Shown: one piece after another, positions 48,401-58,699 of the stretch | How the letters are laid out: every line of letters begins with the position of its first letter | Position numbering within the stretch: the stretch's first letter is position 1 | Assembly: GCA_024138025.1 (NCBI GenBank) | Contig: JAMXBD010000975.1 | Location: 248,001-312,000, forward strand | DNA length: 64,000 nucleotides | From: Combretum micranthum | Taxonomy: Eukaryota; Streptophyta; Magnoliopsida; Myrtales; Combretaceae | Direction: 5' to 3' | The notes under the pieces: model-generated | What the model was told of the DNA's origin: nothing | Databases searched by the model: none | What the model saw: only the letters and a program-made list of their open reading frames with translations | Position numbers and translations under genes: made by a program

Positions 48401-49571
48401 GTGTTTATGATGGGTCCTCCTACATCTATACAAGGGCGAATGGGGATTTAGGCCAAGTGATTTATTTGGTCCCAAATGAACTCCACACGGTAGGGCTATT
48501 GTTGCATTTATTTAAACAAATGAGAGTCAATCATTAGATTACTTTACATTTTCACAAAACATTATATAGTAAAAAAGATGATAAAATATGGAGGCAAAAG
48601 TTAGGCTTACCAAATAAAGCACGAAAGAAGTCAAATGGTTTTCTTCTTTCATATTGACTGAAGCAAAGAATTTCTTTGTTTCCAAGTGAAAGTTCTGAGT
48701 TTTCTTCTTGAAATTATCTGCAAGATGACATCACCTGTTCAAACAATAAGCAACAATATACAGGGATTTGATAATCGAATAAGAAAGATAATCCATATCT
48801 CAAAATCCATTGAAACTTAATGAAGAAAGTTTTGAAATTTTCCTTTTCTCCAAAATGCATAGGGTTTCCAAAGGAAAACTGCTTGCATTTTCTCCCCTTC
48901 CAAAATGAAAGCAAAAAGGAACCTCGAAATCGAATGAAAAATCACCACTTGAACATAAACCAAGGGGTTGACCTAGTAACTAAGGTCGAAGACTATCATA
49001 ACGAATTGCATGACAGCATAGATTCAATTCCAGCCACATGCTACCTACATAGCACAAGCTAGACAATTCACGGTTATGTCCAATTACTGCTGTAATTTGG
49101 CTGTGGTCATACTAATTTCTTTATCGATATAGTCAATTGGCACCTGATGCTAAACATCTCTCTACTTTTCAGGTTGATTACACAATTCATGAATACAGGA
49201 TTAGACAAAGAGATGGCATAGTGCTAAAATTCTTGTTTGGCCTTGTGCTCAGCATCCATTATCATTTTTCCCTTCTTTAAACAACACAGCAACTAAGAAT
49301 GCAGAAACTGAGGAAACACCCCACCTTATAGATTTACACCACCATGTATAAACAAATCAAATGGATGGGTCTAAATTTATTATTATGGATTATTACACAT
49401 TAGCTAGTAGGCATCATTTACATACATCTATGACATTGTAGAAGGAAAGACGTTAAAACAAGAACTTGAACTGAAAAAAAAAAAAAAAAAACACATGTAG
49501 GATCACAAATGGGAGAGTTGGGTATTACTTGAAGTGTTTTTAGGCTCCAAGGTTAGTGCTAGAGGACCCAT
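42418..49571 (-). CDS. SAMC: S-adenosylmethionine carrier, mitochondrial carrier family, with two frameshifts
   Basis: Twelve exons: 49571-49529, 48717-48611, 47483-47401, 47074-46998, 46111-46021, 45327-45274, 45177-45082, 44899-44810, 44313-44262, 43948-43887, 43769-43689, 42548-42418. All introns are GT-AG and phases agree. The start MGPLALTLEP is typical of plant SAMC. Length would be about 322 aa, close to the usual ~325. Three carrier signatures are present: YPIDTIKTRLQ (~68), VPTEVVKQRMQ (~149) and TPLDVIKTRLM (~240), with GAIGGIAASLIR and LRDLPFDAIQF. The family exchanges SAM for S-adenosylhomocysteine across organellar inner membranes. One base is missing in exon 2 (T run 48639-48642) and one in exon 12 (near 42541), so the literal reading breaks at both. 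The exon 6 donor (GTGTAG) is weak. Confidence 0.9.
42541..42544 (-). other. Frameshift 2 in SAMC exon 12
   Basis: The exon reads GGAATTGACCAAGG where the family has Gly-Ile-Gly-Pro-Arg. One base is missing after ATTG. Exon 12 is 131 nt where 132 is needed. The literal frame hits TAG eight codons later. Downstream, PRVLWIGIGGSIFFGVLEKT is intact in the shifted frame. Confidence 0.85.
47920..48520. repeat. Possible repeat insertion in SAMC intron 2
   Basis: Composition and phrasing (GTTTAACCAAGATCTC, TTGATACCAACACTAACTC) resemble plant LTR-type debris and differ from the rest of the introns. No boundary or duplication was found. Confidence 0.25.
48639..48642 (-). other. Frameshift 1 in SAMC exon 2
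   Basis: The frame giving FFASVNMKEE and the frame giving PFDFFRALF are both clear but offset by one base at a run of four T (plus strand). Exon 2 is 107 nt where phase requires 108. A missing base in a homopolymer is the simplest explanation. Confidence 0.85.
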
Positions 49572-49890
49572 TTTAGCTCCAATACTACGTTATTCAAATG
49601 ATCAAAAGTAACAAAAGAAAAGGATACGATTTTTTGGTTGAATACGATTTTTTGGTTGAAATTAACTGGGAATTATAGGAGTCTTGTCAAAACACAGATG
49701 ATACAAAGAAAGAAGGATAAGAAAAGAGTAAGAGAGAGAGAGATGACCTTCGGAAGAGTCGATGTAAGAGGAGATAAATGGAGAAGCAACACTGGGTTGT
49801 ATGTTTTCGTATATGCGAGTAGGTCCCTAGTTGTTCGTCCACGTAAGTCTTGCCGATTGCGTCGACTGAAACGAACTGAAAGCGGCTTCA
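49572..49890 (-). promoter_or_regulatory. Likely SAMC 5' leader and core promoter
   Basis: Upstream of the start codon, the minus strand is CT-rich (TCTCTCTCTCTTACTCTTTTC near 49725-49745), as in many plant leaders. A TATTTATA-like box lies near 49910-49917. A 72-codon open frame begins at 49891; it would be an upstream ORF only if transcription starts beyond it. A direct repeat of GATACGATTTTTTGGTTGAA lies at 49623-49659. Confidence 0.4.
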
Positions 49891-50336
49891 TAAAATTTCC
49901 TTTGCATAATTATAAATATGGCTGATTCATTTTTTGTTTTTTTTTAAGTAATGCAACTGAGATTTTGTATTTTTTTAATTATATATTTGTATATGTATAT
50001 GTATATGTTTTTTTTTTTTACGTGACTCTGGCTTCAACTTAAAAACATTACCCCAACCACTAAGAGAAAATAAATAAATAATAAATAAATAAGTCTTAAA
50101 AATAGGACGAATCACACACACACTTCCTTTATACATATATACATAACTAAAAGGTTAGTATAATTTTCTATAAAAAATAATAATTACTAACATAGGTACT
50201 AGGACAGATTAATTTTAAAAATATAACACCAAAATCACATCTTGGAAATTCAAATTTGGTGGATAAGCAAATTGCATACAAAATGTGCAATTAGTAAACA
50301 TAAATGAAAAATGTATTTTAAAACTTGCATACACAA

Positions 50337-50640
50337 CATGTGAGTCAAAGCTTTCTCAGACTCCCAACATGCAAGTCAACTTTGACTCGCATCCAATTCG
50401 TACAAGTGACACTTTTGGGGCACCTATCTCTCACACCCAACATGCGAGTCAAACCTTTTTCTAATATTAAACAATCAAAGCTTTTTTTATGTGAGTCAAA
50501 GCTATCTTGCACCCTCAATGTATGAGTCGAACATTTCTCGCACAACCAACATGCAAGAAATTTTAATATTAAACCACACCATTTAGTTTAAGTTTCTTGC
50601 ATAGTCAATATGCAAGATATGTCAACTAAATTCAAAATCA
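50337..50640 (+). repeat. Irregular repeats of a CAACATGCGAGTCAAAG phrase
   Basis: Variants start near 50336, 50367, 50437, 50549 and 50608, with intervening CTTTCTCGCAC-like links. Spacing is uneven (30-75 bp), so this is a degenerate array rather than a satellite. Confidence 0.6.
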
Positions 50641-50674
50641 AATCTCTCTCTCTCATCGTGCTCTCAAGCCATGG

Positions 50675-50721
50675 TGAGCTCTCTCTCTCTCCCCCCCCCC
50701 CCCCCCCCCCCCCTCTCTCTC
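50675..50721. repeat. (CT)n interrupted by a 23-base C run
   Basis: TCTCTCTCT, then 23 consecutive C (50691-50713), then TCTCTCT. A run this long is unusual in AT-rich plant DNA and prone to slippage or sequencing error. Confidence 0.9.
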
Positions 50722-51589
50722 TAAACACTCATTGTAGCTCCCAATTGCCTTTGGTGACATTTGGCATGGCAAGTCTCAAGTGCTTGTTCTCTCTTTCTTT
50801 GATTACATCTTCTTTAGCTCATTAGACTTCACCATCAACACGATACATAGTTTAAGGTGTACCTTCATTTGCATTGATACTACCGATGCATGGTACACGT
50901 TGCATTGATAAACTACTGATGTGCACACTAGACAGGATTACCAATTTAATGTGAAAACTAATTTTTTGGGTTTTTGATTTATTAAGGAAAATATAAAATT
51001 AGGATATGGATGTGATTAATATCTCATAGATACCATGAATATTGAAACAATTCAGGTTGTAATTTGAATTATAATTCCATTGATACTACGAATTATAAAA
51101 CTACCATGGGTGTTAAAAGAATCACAAGTATCAATCAACAAGTTAACCACAATCTAAACAATAAATTGATAAGAAAACAAATGAATAAAGAGCAAATGAC
51201 TCAATATTAAAAAAAAAAATGAACTTCAAAATCTCTCAAAATAATAACTAAAAAACTCCATCCTCCAAAAATTACAAGACTTAGACTATATATAGGCACA
51301 TGTGACAATCCTCACAAAACCTAATATATTTACAAATTGACAAACTAATAAGATACCAAATAAAATATAGGACATTTGATAAATAAAACTCATTTCTTAA
51401 ATATCTAGATCCAAAATAGGAAATTAACATATTTTAAAATATAATTCCACGTTAACATATCTAGAACAAAATAATAGTAGAGTAACATATCAATAGGATA
51501 AGAAACTAATTTGGTAGGTTGGATCATAAATATCATCGCTCTCTTTTTTGTCTAATTTGATTCCTATGAACTATAGTATATCTCTTGCA

Positions 51590-52060
51590 AGGGTAAAAGA
51601 ATCAAGTCAAATCAAGTTAAAAAAAATATGCTAAGCTTGAACTTGATCAAGCTTTAATTTTTAAGATTAAACTTGACTCAAATCGATACTCAACTTGAGC
51701 TCAACTCAGTTAGCGCGACCATTCTTACAAAAATTAATTTTAATAAGTTGGGATTTAAGAGTAAAATAGGGTTTTAAGTTGACTTTATCTTAAAATATAA
51801 TAAATGTGCATCATTAATATAAAGGAAGGGAAAAAAAGTAAAGAATGAAAATAGGCCTTAAAAAGGAGAAGGAAACAATTTTTTCAATTCTTTCATCATA
51901 ATAAATTTAAAAAGCTCAATTAAACTCACTAACTTCTTGACTCGATAGCTATTTAAGTAGCTCGAACTCAAACTCAACTCGATTATAATTAAGTTAAAAT
52001 CGAGTTATCCCCAAATCGAGCTTAAGTAACTCGTGAGTAGGCTCGACTTTTTAAAGTGCT
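51590..52060. repeat. GAGCTCGA-type dispersed repeat
   Basis: Two dense blocks (51600-51720, 51915-52055) of AACTTGAGCTCAACTC and GTAGCTCGAACTCAAACTCA phrases, like 22420-22830. They are separated by about 190 bp of ordinary AT-rich DNA. Confidence 0.45.
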
Positions 52061-52939
52061 ACCTCCTATAGATCCATCACTCTCATAACATTACTCTACT
52101 TGCTCTTATGAGGCCTACATGTCCATCATCATTAGATATGGGAGAAGGACTTACATAGGTAGATATCAGAAACATTTCATTACATTTAATTGGCTCCACT
52201 AGTACTTTATAGGCCAAAGGAGAAGCAGGACATTATAGATGAGCACTATATGAGAGAAGAAAAAGACAATGTAATCAAACATTATGCAGATTCTTCTTTT
52301 ATTATTCGTAAATTGTTCAATTGTTTTGTGCACTATTTTCCTTAGATACTAGATGTAAATACATTTGATAAAGTTTCAATTTTAGTGTACTTTAACTAAT
52401 GTTAAGTCATTTACTATTTTCTATCATTGGCTTGAAGATCGATTATCAAAAGATAGTTTGAAGTTAAGAATATACAGGATATGATAGGGTCATTGTCATA
52501 TGACTCACATGTTTTGGAGATGATATTTTTAGTAGTATCTATTAAATATGATGAAGTTAGTGTATGTGCTAAAACCAGAGCTGATGTATGTATTAGAGTT
52601 GATATTTTTACTAGATTTTGTTGTTATTTTGATAGGTGATGTAAATTTGGGTTTATATATAGGCAAAGCTAGAAAATGTTTTAGTAAGAGTCCAATGTTA
52701 GATATGCAAGTTGTGTTCTAGTATAATACTAAGTAACTTATATGTTGGCTACGCGAGTTGTGTTGTACTATAATACAAGTTAATCTACATGTTGGGTGTG
52801 CGAGTTGTCCTATTTATGAAATGCAACTAACGGATAGCCTTAAAACACGTTTTCAACATGCATGATGTGTAATTCTAGTAATTAAGTTTGACGATGTCCT
52901 ATTCTAACAATTAATTAAAAAAAATCTAATTTGGCAAAA

Positions 52940-55900
52940 AAATTCTATATACTTATACGTCTATATATGTAGATATGTTGGATAAACACGGTAGGTAGGT
53001 AGTGTAGGAATTTAACATAGTACTTACAAATCATTTATAAAATCTCTTATAATATAATAGCTATATAATTGAAAGCCACAAGATTAGTTAAGTTTTTTCC
53101 TTTTTTTTTTGTTATTTATGCTAAAATTTATGGAAATAGTATATTGATTTTAATTTTTTAAAGTAAAATTCTTTTAAATTAAAGAGGACTTAAAATTATC
53201 CTCTTTTAATACATAAGATTTATTTAGTTAATAAAAACCATTTAGTTTAAATTTTTCTAAGAATATTTGTTTAGATAATTTTTATTAAGAAATACTTAAA
53301 ATATAAAAATGATTTATTGAGCGTAGTATGCTATGTGGAATGATTATAAGCATATTGCTAGCAGTAAAATGTTTCTCACATGGATAGTTTTATAAAAACT
53401 ATGCACCATTTCCACTGCCAGTTAAAAATACATTAGTATCAATTAAGTTTTCTAAATAAAGTTATGATGATAACAAAATGATTAAAGATTATTTAACAAG
53501 TGTTTGAGTGAGTACATAAATGTTTATACATAAGTTTGTTAAAAATTACAAGTAGAACATATCAACAGATGTTTTGAAAGAAGTTTCATATTAAGATAGA
53601 GAAAGTTAAAAGTTCGATTCGATAGAGTTTTAAGATCTTTGTACTAATTATATGAGTTATCGTAGTTTACAAAAAGAAAGACAAAAGTTAAAATTTTGTC
53701 TTGACAAGGCTATTTTAGAAGTACCCAAAACTTATTTTAAAAACTAACTAGCAAAAAAATTTTACATAAGTGAGAAGTTATTTCATAATTTTTTTTTTTG
53801 TGAATACAGAATTTATAACAACAAAGTTAGAAAGCAAGTCTAGAAACTATGGTCTAGTAAGAATTTTTTCAGTTTAACATGAAAATCTTTATAAGTTGGA
53901 TTTCTCATAATTAAGAAGACCCAGCTCTCCTTGCAAGCATATTTAGGTAATATGTTTGATGCGTTCAAAAGTTGGATTAAATATCATGGTTATTCTTTTT
54001 AACAATAAATTTTTTTAATAATTAAAGGAATTCTCTACAATAGATTTGCTTGAACAATTTTTCAGGGATATATACAAGTGTTTAGAAGACTTATTTGAAA
54101 GGATATGACAATTATTTATCAGAGATATGCTTTCATGAATATTGGAATTTTCCAACAACCTTTTCTTGAGAAGACTTATCCTTATGCAACTATTGTGGAG
54201 ATCATCTTGTTGATCTTATTTTAAATTGCATCTTCATTATCACGAAGTTGAAATTCATATCTTCAACAAATATCATGTGGTTTACAAGGATTAAGCACCA
54301 CAATTATTGAAGATTACATCAGCGGATAAGAAACAACTTTAAATTTCAAAATATTGTTGAGATATTCTAACTAACTATTACAAGTGAAGGATAAAATGAG
54401 AGCAATTTAAAAGTCTAAGAATAACACAACAACAAAGAACATGTGCTGATTTGTTAAAAAGCTCAATACTTGGCTTCATACTTTTCTACTTTAGAAATTG
54501 TTTTAGAACCTTCATTGTGGCGAAATTTTACTTTATTTCCTCATTCTTTTTCTTTGTGTTTATAACAGATAATTGAGAGTGTATTATCATTGTAGTGAGT
54601 GATTAGCTAGTATAGCTACATAAGCTCAGTAGTAAAAGTTTACTAAGTTGATTGATTCGATTGTCCTGTCAATTTTTCTTTGATATAGTAGAACACAATT
54701 GACAAAGACAGCCAGATCTCTAGTGTGGATTTAGAAGTGAGAACTGACTCACAAGAAAGAACCTTTATATATCGCTATCTAATCTTCTTCTCCCTTACTC
54801 TTTTAAATTTTGCAATTTTACTTTATAGTTATTTATTTAATTCACACCATTACTTAGCAAAATTAAGAAGGAAGTCTAAGATTTGGTCAACAAAAAAAGA
54901 AGAAGAAGGAAGTCTAAGATTATCCAAAATTGAAAAGGTTTTAATTTTTAACACAATCAATTCAACCAACACCCCTCCTCCCTCCCCCTCCTCCCAGATT
55001 ATGAATGGGAATATACAACGCATACATGTAACTTGCACAAACAACCGGTGTATCACACTCCTTGAATCTTTTTTCCTTCTTTTATATAGTGATCATATGA
55101 AACTTTTCAATTGGTTTACATTATTAAAGCAATGATTTTCTAATGGTTGCATATTTTCATATTTTAAGCAACATCTTGATATATGCTTGCTAAAATTAGG
55201 GACAAAAGGGAATAGCTTATACAACATATTGTCTTTAAAGTTATTACTTAAATGTTGTATTAAAGTTATTATAATAACAACATTTTAGCTTTGAAGCTGT
55301 TGCTTTTAAATAGTATTTAAGAAACATTAAAAACAATTGGTTGCATTTGAGTTTTTTAAGCAAAGAGTTTCTAATGTGTTGCAAATTTAGTATTATCTTA
55401 TAATCTTTTTGGTTTATAGCATAATGGTTGCTACTTACCCCCTTGCATTAAAATGGCTAAAAAACAAGCACAAGACTATGTGGGTGGCGATCACATATTG
55501 GTGGTGGGTGTCACCACCGTAGAGGATCACACAGCCCCTCAAAGTAGTTGATGATTGTCCCCACTAAAAAAAGTATATAAAAAAACAAATAAGGGAAGAA
55601 AAGAAAGACACATCAAAATTGCAGCTGCTATTACCACTATGGAAGATTTTATGAGTTTTTTTTTTTTTGGTAAATTGTCTAAGATATTGGTAAATTTTTT
55701 TATAATCTACCGTGTAATGATAAATGAGAAAAATAACACAAATTAGCATAGAGATGCCCAAAACTTATGATTAAAAAAAACAAATACTCTTGTTTGCTGA
55801 CATAAAATGAATTATAGTGATCGATATAATGTTTCCCTCTAAAAAGAAATCGTAAGAATTTAGGTTGTCTGATTAGTCCATGCTATAGTTGAAACTTGTT

Positions 55901-56200
55901 AAATGAACTCACATGCACTACCAAAAACACACAAGTATATAGGTTATACATAAAATACATTTGGTCTTACTATGTCAATAAGAGCAATGTCTCGTCATTG
56001 TTACCATAAAGCAACTAATGACAAGTAGATTAATGTAAAAATTGATAAGGGAAGCTGTCCCCCTAAAAAAATGAATGTAAAACTAGATATTAAATTGATA
56101 TTTAAGCAAGAATCTTTTAAAATAAGTCATGAACAGTATGCATATAGTTTCCAAGTTAAATTTCACAGGCATTCCAACACTAGCACTAGTGCCCAAAATA
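52940..56200. other. Gene-free AT-rich DNA
   Basis: No gene was supported. Near 53465 a TATGATGATAACAAAA phrase suggests an LTR start like that at 31370-33110, in the opposite orientation. The open frame at 54725-55135 is of low complexity and matches no family I recognise. Confidence 0.45.
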
Positions 56201-56925
56201 ATGGAAGTGCATGCTAGGATTATCCTCCTGTTTTTCTCTATAGTATTAGTTAAAATGATTTAGAGAGCTCAAGCTGGTAAAATTGCTATATATTGGGGGC
56301 AAAACAAAATTGAAAGGCACATTGGCAGAGACCCATGCCTTGGGAAACTATGGATTTGTGCTAATTACCTTCTGACTAACCTTTGGTGGTGGCAAGACAC
56401 TTGTGATTAACCATTCTGGTCATTATGATCTGTCCATTCATGGTTGCACCAGCTTAAGTGATGATATAAAATCATGTCAAGCTAACAGATTCAAGGTGTT
56501 GCTTTCCTTTGCATGAGCTTTAGGTAGCTATTCCGTTAACTCTTCCGAAGATGCTATAAAAGTAGCAAATTATCTATGGAACAAATTCTTGGGAGGGAGC
56601 TCATCTTGATGGCCTATTACAAATGCAATCTTGGATGGGATTGATTTCAACATTGAAATTGTTTCTAGCTAATAGTGGGGTAATCTTACTAGGTATCTTT
56701 TTGGATATGACAAAATTATAGTAAGGTGTATCTAACAGTAGCACCATAATGCCCTTTTCCTAATGTTGGGATTAAAGAGGCACTTAAAATAGTTCTCTTT
56801 GATTGGGTATAATTCTTTAACAATCCTTCCCATGAATATGCATCTAATAATGTCAACAACTTTGAACAAGCATGGAACCAATAGACATTGGGTATTCCAG
56901 CCTCAGACATTTTCCTAAATATTTA
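56201..56925 (+). pseudogene. Class III (GH18) chitinase pseudogene
   Basis: From the ATG at 56201 a signal-peptide-like stretch (IILLFFSIVLVKM) ends in a stop, then RAQAGKIAIYWGQN gives the start of a mature hevamine-type chitinase. Further family segments in shifting frames: GNYGFVLITF, DDIKSCQAN..KVLLSF, NSSEDAIKVANYLWNKFLGG, AILDGIDFNIE, and relics of the C-terminal half (KEALKIVLFDWV, NNVNNF..AWNQ, GIPASDIFL). Active enzymes have DGIDFDIE; here the Asp next to the catalytic Glu is Asn (codon 56649-56651). At least six stops or frameshifts are present. The last quarter of the protein is absent. The family hydrolyses chitin in defence; this copy cannot. Confidence 0.85.
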
Positions 56926-58275
56926 TAAACTTTCTTCTTTTTTATAAATAATGGAGATTGATTCAATACATCTATTATAATAAAATATATAGAAGATTTC
57001 AACAACCATATAAAATATATAAGGAAAGCATTTCAACTAACAAGTTCTAAAGAATGCACCAAACAGACTTTCTCTAAAATGTGAAAGTAATGATAAATTT
57101 GGTCTAATGGTGTCATTTTTTACAATTTGATTGTCCAAACAGTATACGAACCAATAAAGTATATGATAGCTATAAGTCATTTGAGAAGGTCTCTCCATTT
57201 TATTGTTGTTGATTTCCTCCATCAACTTTCCAAACACTGCCACATGTTTTAAATCATATCAATAGTAGAGATCTCACAGTACTTCTCTTTTGACCTTCCA
57301 TTAATAACACATTTTAGAATTGGAAGTAAAAGGAGCAATGATCCCATATATAAGGAACCAAATCTTTAGCATGCTAGTTGGTTTATGAAGGAAATAACCA
57401 CATATAAAGAGTTTGCATGTTAGTTGGTAATTAATTTTACGTAATTTGTATTTATGTAAATATTAATCATACAATTTCCTATTACATATAGAGAAATTGG
57501 TTGTACAAGGAGATAACCATGTGTTGCAAATAAGAACATTCAACAAAGGAATAAGCTAAGTGGCTAGATGACTTTATATTACAATGGTTACATGTACAAC
57601 ATAAATAGCTCATATAGTTACAAGATTGTAACAAATTAATTGAAAATAACTAAAGTCAAAGTCATATCTCTAACTAAAATGTAATTAATATATTATATTT
57701 ACACCTAAATGATCTACTACATATATAAATGATTGATAAATAGAAAAAGGGGTTTTATCCATGTTTACCATAATTTGGCATCCCAGTTGAGATAAGGAGT
57801 GCCAAGCTACTTGAACAGCTTGAATATAACTGTAAAATCAAGCAAATCACACGCATTAGAATAAATACCGTTTAACCCAAAAAGTAACCAAGAGAAGGAG
57901 GAGGGGGGGTAGGAGAGGGTGGTTTAATTGGTGACGCGGCGCAGAAGCGTAAAAGATAAAAATCAACTCACCAGATGATTTGTAAAACACAATCAATTGC
58001 AAACTTACAATTTTCAAGACAAATCTCTCTCAATTAGGGTTTCAAGTATATAAAATATGAGTTATCTTTACAAAATCCCTAAGTACTATATTAATAGTCT
58101 CAGCAAAAAGAAAAATACAATACAAACGAACTAAAAATGTATAGAATAAACACTAGCACCAAGCTGCCAGCCTTGGAGTCTATGCTAGCAGTTTTAGATC
58201 TATGCTAACAGCGTACATGATGTTACATTGGTGCCACGCTAGTAGCTTTAGGTCAGCCTTGGGTTGCACACTACA
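56926..58275. other. Gene-free DNA
   Basis: No gene was supported. A short purine-rich tract (AGAAGGAGGAGGGGGGGTAG) lies at about 57892-57911. From about 58150 there are AGCCTTGG / GCTAGCAG phrases that may belong to the retrotransposon that follows. Confidence 0.45.
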
Positions 58276-58640
58276 TTATTTTCTTCCACTATAAAGAACT
58301 TGACCTCGAATTCTCATCTGGATATAATGGTGAATCATCTGGATGGAATTGAAATAGATCGATAACATCAAAACCCTGGAAATATTCATGTTGTCAGGAA
58401 GTCTAACCATATAAGCATTGTCGTTGATCTTCCTTATAATCTCATAAGGACCATACTTCTTAGGCTGCAAATCTCATAAGGACCATACTTCTTAGGCTGC
58501 AATCTTCTATACTTGGCCACCAGAAAATGTTCTTTCCTCATAAAGACCATCACTTCATCCCCAATTTCAAACAACCATTTCTTTATGTACTTGTCCGCAT
58601 CTTTCTTGTACTTTGCATTGGCCTTTTAAATCTTTTCCCT
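58276..58640 (-). pseudogene. Ty3/gypsy integrase C-terminal remnant
   Basis: On the minus strand: [20 protein letters not shown], then [20 protein letters not shown], then [20 protein letters not shown], then VRLPDNMNISRV. This is the end of a plant gypsy integrase, just before where a chromodomain or stop would lie. A 32-bp tandem duplication at 58441-58504 repeats the [11 protein letters not shown] codons and shifts the frame. The rest of pol is absent. Confidence 0.8.
58441..58504. repeat. 32-bp tandem duplication
   Basis: CTCATAAGGACCATACTTCT and the following 12 bases occur twice in a row, differing by one base at the end. It lies within the integrase relic. Confidence 0.9.
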
Positions 58641-58699
58641 TACTTCAGATATGATGACCTGACAATTGACAATCGCAACCAAATCAAAATAAATTAAAC

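Larger units (their letters stand above)
50190..52940. mobile_element. Repeat-bounded block, candidate transposon
   Basis: The left side (50337-50640) has about six copies of a CCAACATGC(A/G)AGTC-type phrase. The right side (52690-52870) has inverted relatives such as GTTGGGTGTGCGAGTTGT and GTTGGCTACGCGAGTTGT. The outer sequences (GGACAGATTAATTTT and, inverted, AGGACATCGTCAAACTTAAT) may also correspond. No coding sequence was recognised between. A GAGCTCGA-type repeat lies within at 51590-52060. Confidence 0.35.

Noticed and set aside
54725..55135. 136-codon open frame on the plus strand
   Set aside because: Low complexity, no domain, no splice context, and no family resemblance; open by chance in AT/CT-rich DNA.
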